NCBI GenBank assembly: GCA_017558505.1
Contig: JAFYUM010000023.1
Coordinates: forward strand, 1 to 64,000
DNA: 64,000 nucleotides
Source of the DNA: Ruminococcus sp.
GTDB lineage: Bacteria > Bacillota > Clostridia > Oscillospirales > Ruminococcaceae
Direction of reading: 5' to 3'
Part shown: positions 49,401 to 58,000 of the stretch, one piece after another
How the letters are laid out: every line of letters begins with the position of its first letter
How positions within the stretch are numbered: the stretch's first letter is position 1
The notes under the pieces: generated by a model
Database searches by the model: none
The model's input: the letters and a program-made list of their open reading frames with translations, nothing else
Told to the model about the DNA's origin: nothing
Made by a program: the position numbers and the translations under genes

Positions 49401-52400
49401 ATCTTGAAGATGTGAACAATTATTCCACAGTTGCCAAAGGAAAGCTTCCAAGAACTGCCCTCACAGGAGAAAAGGTATATGTAAGGGTAAAGACAGCTGA
49501 CGCACAGGGGAATGAATCAGGTTATTCCCAGGTTACATATATCATAAACAACGACGTAACAGAAATTCTCACAGCTGAATCGGAACAGCTTGAAGATTGT
49601 GTGAAGGTAACATGGACTGCAAAGGAGAATAAATCCACACAGGGATATTATATTTACAGAAAAATCAATACAGGCAGTTGGACAAAAATTGCTGCTGTTA
49701 CAGCAGATTCCGTCAACGAGGGCAAATATACCCACAATGATTTCGGAGTTCGTACTGCCGGTACTGTTACATATAAAATAGAATCCGCAAGCATCAGCCG
49801 TATCAGCGATACATTACAGACAGAATCAATACAGGTTTATACAAATCCTGAAGCAGCTCTTGATGTTGAAACTGTTCAGCAGCAGAATGTTGAATATATT
49901 TTTGACGCTTCCGCTTGTAATGATTATTATGGAATTACCGATATATCCATAGATTACGGCGACGGTTGTACTGACAGTGAAGATTCGGCAGAAAGTGCAA
50001 AGTTCATTCACAAGTATACAGAAACAGGAAAATACAATGTTACGGTTGTATGTACAAATGAACAGGGACTTACTTCTTCATTTGAACAGGCTGTAGAGGT
50101 AATTGAAAGAGCTCTTATGGGTGAAGCAACTGTAAGCGTAAAAACTACAGAGGGTAAACCTGCTTCAGGAATTTATGTGTATGTGGATATCGGAACAGAC
50201 AGGCAGAAGAAACTCAAAACTGACAATTCAGGAAATATCACATTCAGAACTGCAGCAGGAATACATTCTATCGGTGTATATGGCGAAGGATATCTTCCGG
50301 CTGAAAAGGACTGTACAATTCTTGCAGGAAGCGGCAATAAAATTGATTTTACTGTAGTTGAAGAAGATATTGTCACAGCAGATTTTACTGTTGAGAGAAT
50401 GACGCTTGATGAAATCGTAGCGGCAGGAATTGATATTACAGCACCTGAAAATCAGCATATTGTAGAAGTGAAGCTTGATGTTGAATATAAAGTTCATAAT
50501 TCACCCTCCGCATCTCTTACATATTATGTAAACGGCAATGGTGCAGTAGTCGGCGGAGGCGGCTGGGGCGGCAGCTGGACAGGTGGCGGCTGGACGGGCG
50601 GCACAGGAGGAAATTCAGGCGGCAGTGTTACAAAGCCCGTTTATATCAGCCTAAACGAGGAAAACGAAGTTGAAACTGTAATTATGCTTACTGTTCCTGT
50701 TTCAGCAAGCTTCCTCAAAGAATTTTTCCATGCACAGCTTACAATATACAATAATGCAGACGAACAGTTTACTATTTCTGAAAACGAAATTGAACTTATG
50801 CTTCCCGACGGTCTTACACTTGTAGACGTTGAGGCAAGCGATAACAAAATTGTAACTTATGACATAATTGAGGGACAGTCTTCAAGAACAATCGACTGGA
50901 TAATCAGAGGTGATGAAGCAGGAGAATATGAGCTCAGTGCTTCATATCACGGTGTACTTGACAGATTCAACGAAAGCATTGATACTGTTTTTTCTGCTGA
51001 TGAGCCTATTGTGGTATACGGTGAAACAGCTGTATCTGTTGAAGTTAATGTACCTGAAATGCTCTTTGACAATCAGTTCATTTTCGAGGTTGCGATGACA
51101 AATAATTGTCCCGTTGATGTATATTGTCCTTCTACAGATACAGGAACGGTAATTTCAAGTGCCTTCGGCAACAGCGGCGGAGCAAAGCCTGTAATATACC
51201 AGCGCCGCCTGATGAAAGACGGAAAATACATCAGAATTATCGGGAACGACGAAGTATTTGACACACTTGAACCCGGATACACATACAGCGTTGTGTATAA
51301 AGCGTCAGGAGTGTTCACAGGAATTGACGGAGAAGGAAAAAATAAATTCCATTCAAGCAGACTTGACCTTATAAAGGCTTCTATCGAAGTGCTTAACGGC
51401 TCGAAAATTCCTGTTACACTCAATGTTGTGGAGATGATAGAGGCTATCATCTTAAACGAAATCAAGACAATCCCCGGATATGAGCCGCAGAAACAGTTTA
51501 CTGTAATGGTTACAAGCTCCGATACAAAACAGTTCCTTGATGGTGCAGTTGTAAAAATGGGCAGTGTAACAAAGAATACAGGCAGCGGCGGTTACGTTGT
51601 AATGGATATTCCTGAAGAACCGCAGAGCTTCACTGTAAGCTGTGCAGGCTATAAATCCAGAACGATACAGCCTGATGAAAGCTATGATGACGGTCTGTAT
51701 ATAGTAGATCTTGAACCGGAAGCTCCTGTTGATAAAAATCCGGGATCAGCAGTTGAAGGTAATAACGACTATGGTTATATTCCTATTCCCGACGATATAA
51801 ACGGCGATCCCGAAGATGATACCAATGAAATTACATCGCTTCCATGTTCGCTTACATTAGGCGAGGATCTGGAACTTGAATTTGCAGATGATTTCCCACT
51901 TGTTGGAGGTATGGGATTCAGTATCAGTGGACTTGATCTTCCTGCTGAAATTGAATTTGACGAGGAAGGAAATGTAGGTTTCCAGATTGGCTTAGCTGAT
52001 ATATGGAAGAAAGAATTGTCAACCGATGATAATAAAGACAACAGCAGTTCAGGAAACAGCAGCGGCAGCGGCTCAGGCAGCGGTGACAGTAGCAGTTCGG
52101 GAAACAGCAGCGGCAGCAGCTCCGGCAGCGATGACAACAGCAGTTCAGGAAACAGCAGCGGCAGCAGCTCCGGCAGCGGTGACAACAGCAGTTCAGGAAA
52201 CAGCGGAAACAATAATTCCACAGACACTAAAGAAGAATGTGATCTTGTAAAAAAATACAGAGAGCTTGTTGAATTTGCAAGAAAATATCCCACAATGGGC
52301 GATTACGTAAAGGATGCAAAAAATATTGGTGCCTCGGCAAATCCATTTAACAAGACAGCAAAGGGCTCACTTGAGGCAGAGCTTAGCTTGGTAGCAGGAC

Positions 52401-55024
52401 TTAAAGGTAAATTTGATCCTGCAAAGGGCTTCAAGCAATCCGTAATTGAGGACGGAATCAATATTGAGGGTTATATAGCACTTACTTTTGAAATTGAATG
52501 TGGATTTGAAACACAGCTTGTAGTTGTATCAATACCTGTTGCAATTGAAGTAACACTTGGTGCTGAAATGAATGTGGGTGTGAATTTCTCAATGACATAT
52601 AAGGATTCTGAATTTTCATTCGGAGGAAACCTTAAGCTTGAGGGTGAAGTTGAGGCTGAAATATTTGCAGGCGTAGGTGCAACAGGCATTTGTGCCGCAG
52701 GTGTATATGGAAGTGCAGGATTAGGCATAGAATACACATTTGTTTCAAGTAATGAAAAAGAAAAGGGACTTAATAAAATCACATTCACATATGATGTCGG
52801 TGTAAAAGCATATGTGGGTCCTTTTGAGGTTTCAAAATCAATCAAAAGCCCTGATGAAGATATAGTGCTTTACGATCAGGAAAAAAAGAATGCAACAAAA
52901 AGCAACGGTGGCGGCGCAAAACGCAGTTCCAATCAGTTCCTTGCAGATATATATGAACAATCAAATTACATTTTAGCTGATGAGATAAATCTTAAATCCG
53001 CAGGCATATGGAAAGGTGCTTCAAAGGAAGCAATAGAGTCTGCGGAAGGATGTGCAGAACTCCTTACGCTTATTGATAATGCCAGCGGAGTTACAATGCA
53101 CAAGCTTGCTGTAGTTGGTGATGACCTCGTACTCATTTACCTTGACAACGACTCTGACAGAATAGCTGTAAATGCAATGCGTCTTATGTATACTGTATAC
53201 GATACAGCTGAAAAGAAATGGAGTACCCCCACACAGCTTGACAATAACAAAACAGGAGATTATGCTCCTTCAATTGCGACAATCGGTACAGAGCTTTATG
53301 TTGTATATCAGGATACCGCAAAGGTTCTTGATGAAAAAGCTGAGATTGACAGCTGGCTTGCCACACAGAATATTGCATTTGCAAAATATGACGCAAAAAC
53401 AAAGAAATTCGGTGAAGTGGCATACATTACAAAGGACAGCACAGTTCTTGACAGTGCACCGGTTATTGCAGTCGGTGAGGATAAGATAGCAGCTGCATGG
53501 ATTTCAAATGAAGAAAATGATTACTTCGGAACAAATAACAAAAATTGTCTTATGTATTCTGAATTGAGCATAAGCGGCTGGTCAGAGCCTGAAATTCTCC
53601 TTTCAAATCTCGGCCCTGTTACAGATATTGAAGCAGGTATGGTGAATGACAGATTCTGTGCCGTATACGTAACTGATAACGACAATGATCTTGTTACAAG
53701 AGAGGACAGAACTCTCAATGTAAGAAGATACGGCGAAAACGAATCATACGAAATTGACAACGGTGATATATGTTCAGTACGTTTTGCTGATTCACACGAA
53801 ACAGGTGAACAGGCGCTCTATTGGTATGGAAATTCCACAATCCGCATGACAGATAATCTTACAGCAGCAAGAGATGTATTTGATAACAACATAGCTTCAA
53901 TTTCAAGTGCATTTGACATTGCAGGAAACAGAATTATCTGGGCTACAGGCGACGGAGAAAACAAATCCAATCTTTTTGAAACTGTTTATGACGCTTCATC
54001 AAAGAGCTGGAGTGGTGCTGTAAGACTTACAGCACAGAATATGTATATTGAGAGCGTTGAAGCAGTTGAATACGGCGAAAAGGTTATATCCGTGATGAAT
54101 CGTAATAATGTTACAATTACAGATGACGATATTATTACAGATAACAGCATTGTATGGACATCATTTGCAGCTGTCAATAATATCAGGGCAGAGGGTGCAT
54201 ATTTCATGCAGTGTGATTATGAAGCAGGAAAAGCACTTCCCGTTAACGTGTATGTGACAAATAATGGTGAAAGCACTGTAAATTCCGTTACTGTTGATAT
54301 TATCAGTGCAGACGGCAAAAAATGCGGCAGTAAGACTTTTGAGGGCGAGTTCCGTTCCGGAGAAACAAAGGAATTCATCATTAATGTGGATACTACAACG
54401 GCAGGAGCAAGTGATAAGCTTACTGTAAATGTAAGCAGTACAATTGAAGAAAACAATACTGATGACAACAGTATTGTTCTTGATTATCAATTTGCTGATA
54501 TGTCGGCAGAGGCTGTAAAAACAGATGATAATACACTTGCTGTAACTGTTACAAATAACGGCAATGCAGAAAGTCCCGCAAAACTTGCTGTATATGATTA
54601 TGCTTCAAATGAACAGCTTGATGTTTTTGATATTGAAAAGATCGGAGCAGGTTCAGCTGTTACAAAGAACATTGATCTTACCGCTTATCTTGAAAAATGC
54701 GAAAGCAATATCAAGGTCAGGGTAATATGCGACGGCGATACAAACGATGCTGCAAACAGCTGTGTAGTATTCTCGGCTATGGATAATGTAACCGATATAA
54801 TTACCGGAGATGTAAACGATGACATAACAATTGACGCTTCCGACGCTTCAAAGGTTCTTGAAGAATATGCAGCTATGTCAACAGGAAATGATTCGCTGCT
54901 CAATGATAAGCAGAAAAAAGCCGCTGATGTAAATGATGACGGTAAAATTGATTCAAGTGATGCTTCAAAGATACTTGAATATTACGCATCTGCATCAACA
55001 GGTGGAAATCCCAGTTTTGACTGA
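46496..55024 (+). CDS. giant secreted multidomain protein with dockerins at both ends and a cohesin-like module
   Basis: ATG 46496 follows ACGGAGGTAAAAA; 2842 residues with a signal peptide (about 1-32). Modules in order: a dockerin-like pair (about 45-102, DANGDGKVNSADVKKVQELI), a cohesin-like beta-sandwich (about 115-238), several fibronectin-III and Ig-like modules (about 243-1110), a PKD-like domain with SIDYGDG (about 1120-1205), a carboxypeptidase-regulatory-like module, a Gly/Trp-rich loop (about 1350-1375), further beta domains, a Ser/Gly linker (about 1848-1905), a strand-alternating region (about 1930-2130), a sialidase-like propeller (about 2180-2570), CARDB-like modules and a C-terminal dockerin (about 2770-2835). 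No sortase motif is seen, so attachment would be through dockerin-cohesin contact. It could be an adhesin or an adaptor scaffoldin. The next gene follows after 20 bases. Confidence 0.85.
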   Translation: MIKYLKRGLSAVLAAVVTASSAQFNVLYSWADELVEELTAEISDGDANGDGKVNSADVKKVQELIGSSVDTVKASALSACNVYRDDVIDVKDLVAVREIANGKKPEIPDEAASSNTCILDITDAECCPGEQVKIDVNILDWDQEIGGVELTMDFDASLELADISCKGDYQYVSDGNELKLFGITSMADVYRGTVATLTFNVPDTAYGNYAVKINSSAVYDNEFRSFGVSSETGVIAADVTERPLYLSPSYTNSKSMRLSWSMPYCSGKLEGFVVYRDGVEIARTADMWYYDKNLVTDQKYEYSVQAYGADNYFSAKSKTITAAPEAPVISAMTFPDNAEEIGGKSTYLKCSLEKTVDAKSYSLTYTDNEGEIQTIYSSENLAFSAVDIKWNIKNIPSGEYELTFTVTDKDGASAEKTASVNVDTTPPEEIFQFEVLEGEEQTQLTWSIAAEAKVTGYNIYRRTADTAYTLLKHIDGRETVEYTDKNLEKGDVYFYMICAVDKYGQEGIYSDEKSAAVNGDETSPEMTLFLPQSGNMLNKTVTLSLKASDNIGVSSIAAFVSEDDGETWKKLFEGKGASVDYRFDTSVYDEAEIKIKAVAYDYAGNESKALVHIYAIDNLGPAVVEDIQSVAVAAVTATISWSDVPDKDFSHFRVKYHKTDSTDVSYVTVYDTLGVNLSNLEPDTEYTLFVTAVDQRGNEGKYSEPFVFKTASDTIAPVITSIAPKPYYYSDFIPLKITAQDDFNVSKIVVQTALSKDKNAVWTDTAVIENTGNGQYFHASHNLELTDFKDGNVYVRAYAIDSAENKGDVSAVYEYIVDKTVPDAPVSLESSADASEIQLMWQAHENKEDSVGFSLYRSTEKDGEYTKILDNANVLNFYDRNAEIGKTYYYCLTAIDAAGNESEKSKAVSAVLADDTVNPEIVSISPADNSMVSNVCNEVSVLVKDNVKIKSVTMEYRISEDDKYTSFLNLEDVNNYSTVAKGKLPRTALTGEKVYVRVKTADAQGNESGYSQVTYIINNDVTEILTAESEQLEDCVKVTWTAKENKSTQGYYIYRKINTGSWTKIAAVTADSVNEGKYTHNDFGVRTAGTVTYKIESASISRISDTLQTESIQVYTNPEAALDVETVQQQNVEYIFDASACNDYYGITDISIDYGDGCTDSEDSAESAKFIHKYTETGKYNVTVVCTNEQGLTSSFEQAVEVIERALMGEATVSVKTTEGKPASGIYVYVDIGTDRQKKLKTDNSGNITFRTAAGIHSIGVYGEGYLPAEKDCTILAGSGNKIDFTVVEEDIVTADFTVERMTLDEIVAAGIDITAPENQHIVEVKLDVEYKVHNSPSASLTYYVNGNGAVVGGGGWGGSWTGGGWTGGTGGNSGGSVTKPVYISLNEENEVETVIMLTVPVSASFLKEFFHAQLTIYNNADEQFTISENEIELMLPDGLTLVDVEASDNKIVTYDIIEGQSSRTIDWIIRGDEAGEYELSASYHGVLDRFNESIDTVFSADEPIVVYGETAVSVEVNVPEMLFDNQFIFEVAMTNNCPVDVYCPSTDTGTVISSAFGNSGGAKPVIYQRRLMKDGKYIRIIGNDEVFDTLEPGYTYSVVYKASGVFTGIDGEGKNKFHSSRLDLIKASIEVLNGSKIPVTLNVVEMIEAIILNEIKTIPGYEPQKQFTVMVTSSDTKQFLDGAVVKMGSVTKNTGSGGYVVMDIPEEPQSFTVSCAGYKSRTIQPDESYDDGLYIVDLEPEAPVDKNPGSAVEGNNDYGYIPIPDDINGDPEDDTNEITSLPCSLTLGEDLELEFADDFPLVGGMGFSISGLDLPAEIEFDEEGNVGFQIGLADIWKKELSTDDNKDNSSSGNSSGSGSGSGDSSSSGNSSGSSSGSDDNSSSGNSSGSSSGSGDNSSSGNSGNNNSTDTKEECDLVKKYRELVEFARKYPTMGDYVKDAKNIGASANPFNKTAKGSLEAELSLVAGLKGKFDPAKGFKQSVIEDGINIEGYIALTFEIECGFETQLVVVSIPVAIEVTLGAEMNVGVNFSMTYKDSEFSFGGNLKLEGEVEAEIFAGVGATGICAAGVYGSAGLGIEYTFVSSNEKEKGLNKITFTYDVGVKAYVGPFEVSKSIKSPDEDIVLYDQEKKNATKSNGGGAKRSSNQFLADIYEQSNYILADEINLKSAGIWKGASKEAIESAEGCAELLTLIDNASGVTMHKLAVVGDDLVLIYLDNDSDRIAVNAMRLMYTVYDTAEKKWSTPTQLDNNKTGDYAPSIATIGTELYVVYQDTAKVLDEKAEIDSWLATQNIAFAKYDAKTKKFGEVAYITKDSTVLDSAPVIAVGEDKIAAAWISNEENDYFGTNNKNCLMYSELSISGWSEPEILLSNLGPVTDIEAGMVNDRFCAVYVTDNDNDLVTREDRTLNVRRYGENESYEIDNGDICSVRFADSHETGEQALYWYGNSTIRMTDNLTAARDVFDNNIASISSAFDIAGNRIIWATGDGENKSNLFETVYDASSKSWSGAVRLTAQNMYIESVEAVEYGEKVISVMNRNNVTITDDDIITDNSIVWTSFAAVNNIRAEGAYFMQCDYEAGKALPVNVYVTNNGESTVNSVTVDIISADGKKCGSKTFEGEFRSGETKEFIINVDTTTAGASDKLTVNVSSTIEENNTDDNSIVLDYQFADMSAEAVKTDDNTLAVTVTNNGNAESPAKLAVYDYASNEQLDVFDIEKIGAGSAVTKNIDLTAYLEKCESNIKVRVICDGDTNDAANSCVVFSAMDNVTDIITGDVNDDITIDASDASKVLEEYAAMSTGNDSLLNDKQKKAADVNDDGKIDSSDASKILEYYASASTGGNPSFD
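50543..50635 (+). other. Gly/Trp-rich insert in the giant protein
   Basis: About 28 residues made almost only of Gly, Trp, Ser and Thr (pattern GGGWGGSWTGGGWTGG) interrupt an otherwise ordinary beta-rich region. The DNA here is locally GC-rich. Confidence 0.6.
52037..52204 (+). repeat. 48-bp in-frame tandem repeat (Ser/Gly linker)
   Basis: Units start at 52037, 52085 and 52133, with a partial fourth at 52181. Each encodes 16 residues of the type DNSSSGNSSGSSSGSG. The third unit and the start of the fourth are nearly identical in DNA, which fits recent slippage or recombination. Confidence 0.85.
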
Positions 55025-55044
55025 CAGAAAAGGGGTATGAAAAA

Positions 55045-58000
55045 ATGAAGAATATTAATAAAAAACTGCTTTCTGTAGTTTTGAGTGCTACAATTACATC
55101 GGCTTCCATGCCGTTGAATACAGTCGATATTTCAGCAGAAAAAATTAATGCTGATATATTGCAGACAGGAGATTTTTCTTCTTATTCAGCCTCCGACATT
55201 ACGTCGGAGGTGATGATAGCTGCTGCAACCACATCAAAATCAACGACTAAAGCAACTACTTCAACCACAGCAAAATCAACAACTAAAGCAGCTACATCAA
55301 CTACAGCAAAAACCACAACTAAAGCAGCTACTTCAACTACGGCAAAATCAACAACTAAAGCAACTACAACAACCACAGCAAAAACTACTGTAATCACCAC
55401 AACAGAAAAAGCAGCAGAAACTGAAACGGTTTACTTCAATTACGCAATCAGAGAAGATAATACAGTAGAAATAAACAAATACACAGGAACAGCTGTTGAC
55501 GTTGTTATTCCGGAGAAAATCGAAGGTCTGCCTGTTGCAAAAATAGGAAACAATACTTTCAATGGTATGAATTCCCTTGTATCTGTACGCATACCCGATA
55601 CGGTTACAGAAATAGGCGAAAATGCTTTCAATAATTGTACAAGGCTTAAAGAAATTACAATTCCTGATTCTGTAACGGCAATCGGGAACGGTGCTTTCAG
55701 ATATTGCCAGAATATTATTACTGTAAATATGTCTGATAATATTGAAACCATTGGAAACAGTGCATTTTATAATTGTGAATCCCTCCTTGCAATTGAATTT
55801 CCTGCTTCTGCAAAGAGTATCGGAAATCAGTGCTTTTATGACTGCAATGCACTTACAAGAGTAATACTTCCCGATAATATTGTGTTAGGCGAGGCTGCTT
55901 TTCAGTATTGTGACGTGATTGAAGCTCTCAATCTGCCTGAAAATGTTACTCTTGGCTCACGGGCATTTGCAAATTGTGGAAATCTCAATAAAGTGACATT
56001 TGAAGGTACAACAGCTGTACTTGGAAGTAGTGTGTTCAATACCTGCCACAAATTACAGTATGTGGTTTTCCCCGAAAAGCTTGAACAGATTCCGAACAGT
56101 TGCTTTGCTTACTGTACCTCACTTGAGTCTATTTCTCTGCCCTCATCTGTAAAGAAAATCGGAAATGAAGCGTTTTACCATTGTGGAAAGCTTGTTTCAA
56201 TTGAACTTCCTGACGGAATAACACTTGGTAATTATACTTTTTATTATTGCGGTGCTCTTACAGATGTAACTTTCAGCGGACGATGTGAAGCTATCGGCAA
56301 CAATTGTTTTGCCAATACTGCTATACAATCATTTGTAATTCCCGACGGATTAAAGACTATTGCTGAGTCCACATTTAATGAGTGCAGAAGTCTTAAGAAA
56401 GTGACATTCAATGATGAGCTTGAGGTTATCGGGAGTACTGCATTCTATAACTGTAATGCGCTTACAGAGATTTCACTTCCTGATACACTTGTGTCAATAG
56501 GTTCAAGAGCATTCGGAGCAACAGGTCTTGTTTCAATTGCTATTCCTGACAGCGTTGAAACAATGGGCGGAGGATGTTTTTATAGTTGTACTGCTCTTAA
56601 TGATGTAAAACTTCCAGCAAATATAAAGGAGCTTGGCAGCAACAGTAATTATGGATTTTTCCAGAATTGTACATCTCTTGAAGCAATTACACTACCTGAA
56701 AAAATTATATCTCTTGGAGATTACGTATTCCGTGAGTGTACAAAGCTTAAATCAATAAAGCTTCCTGAGGGAGTAACAACTATTCCGAATTACGCTTTTT
56801 ATAACTGTGATTCTCTTGAAAAAGTGGAGATATCAAAAGATGTAAAGCATATAGGCAGCTATGCATTTGCTTACTGTGAAATTCTTGCAGAGGCAGTTCT
56901 TCCCGAAAAGCTGGAAACAGCAGGTGAATATACATTTTATAATTGTCCTAATATTAAATCAGTTACAGTCCCTGCAAGTCTGAAAACTATACCTGCGTCT
57001 ATGTTCCGGTATATGGAAAATCTTACGGAAGTAATAATCCCAACAGGAGTTACATCAATAGGAAACGAAACATTTTATGAAAGTACTTCCATTGAAAAAA
57101 TAGTACTTCCTGATACTGTTACAGAAATCGGAGCAGGAGCATTCAATAATTGTACCGCCCTTAAAAGTATAAATATTCCGTCGGGCGTTACTGCAATTCA
57201 GAGCAGCACATTCAGAAATTGTTCTTCTCTGGAGAGCATTAAAATTCCCGACGGTGTTACAACTATAGGTGACTGGGCAATTGCAGATTGTACATCTCTT
57301 AAAACTTTCGATATGCCTGATTCTGTTGTCACTTTGGGTGGTGCTGTATTCTATAATTGTACAGCTCTTGAATCAGTAAAGCTTTCGGAAAATATCACAT
57401 CATTTCCAAGTATATATGTTCATTGGCATGGATACTATGGAACCTTTGAAAGATGTTCTTCCCTTACAGATATTATCATCCCTGAAAGCGTTACTGTACT
57501 TGGAATGGATGCTTTTGCATATTGTGCTAAACTTAAAGATATCAAAATCCCCACAAGTGTTACATCAATGAGTGGAGGAGCATTTTATGAATGTACATCC
57601 CTTGTAGAAATAGAAATTCCTGAAAGCGTTACTGCAATTGAATATCAGACATTTCAAAACTGTACATCACTTACAGATGTTATTATTCCTGAAACTGTTA
57701 CCTCAATTGGATATGATGCTTTCAGAAATTGTCCTGCAATTAAGGAAATCACACTTCCGGAATCACTTACAAGTCTTGGCTACCGTGCATTTTACCAATG
57801 CACATCACTTGCTGAAATAACAATTCCAAAAGGAATTGCAATACTTGAAAGCGCAACATTCAGTGAGTGCAGCTCATTGTCGAAAGTTGTATTCGCTGAG
57901 GATTCACAGCTTACAGAAATTCAGAATGAAGCGTTCTGGGGGTGTTCTTCACTTAAAAAGATTACTTTACCAAAGACAGTTTCAACGATTCGTTCAAGTG

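Noticed and set aside
52026..52250. Ala/Thr-rich plus-strand frame
   Set aside because: It is another frame of the same 48-bp repeat.
51775..52293. 172-codon minus-strand frame rich in Leu/Pro repeats
   Set aside because: It is the complement of the Ser/Gly linker repeats of the giant surface protein.
52037..55383. Tandem repeats considered as CRISPR
   Set aside because: The units are contiguous without spacers, keep the reading frame and encode linkers.
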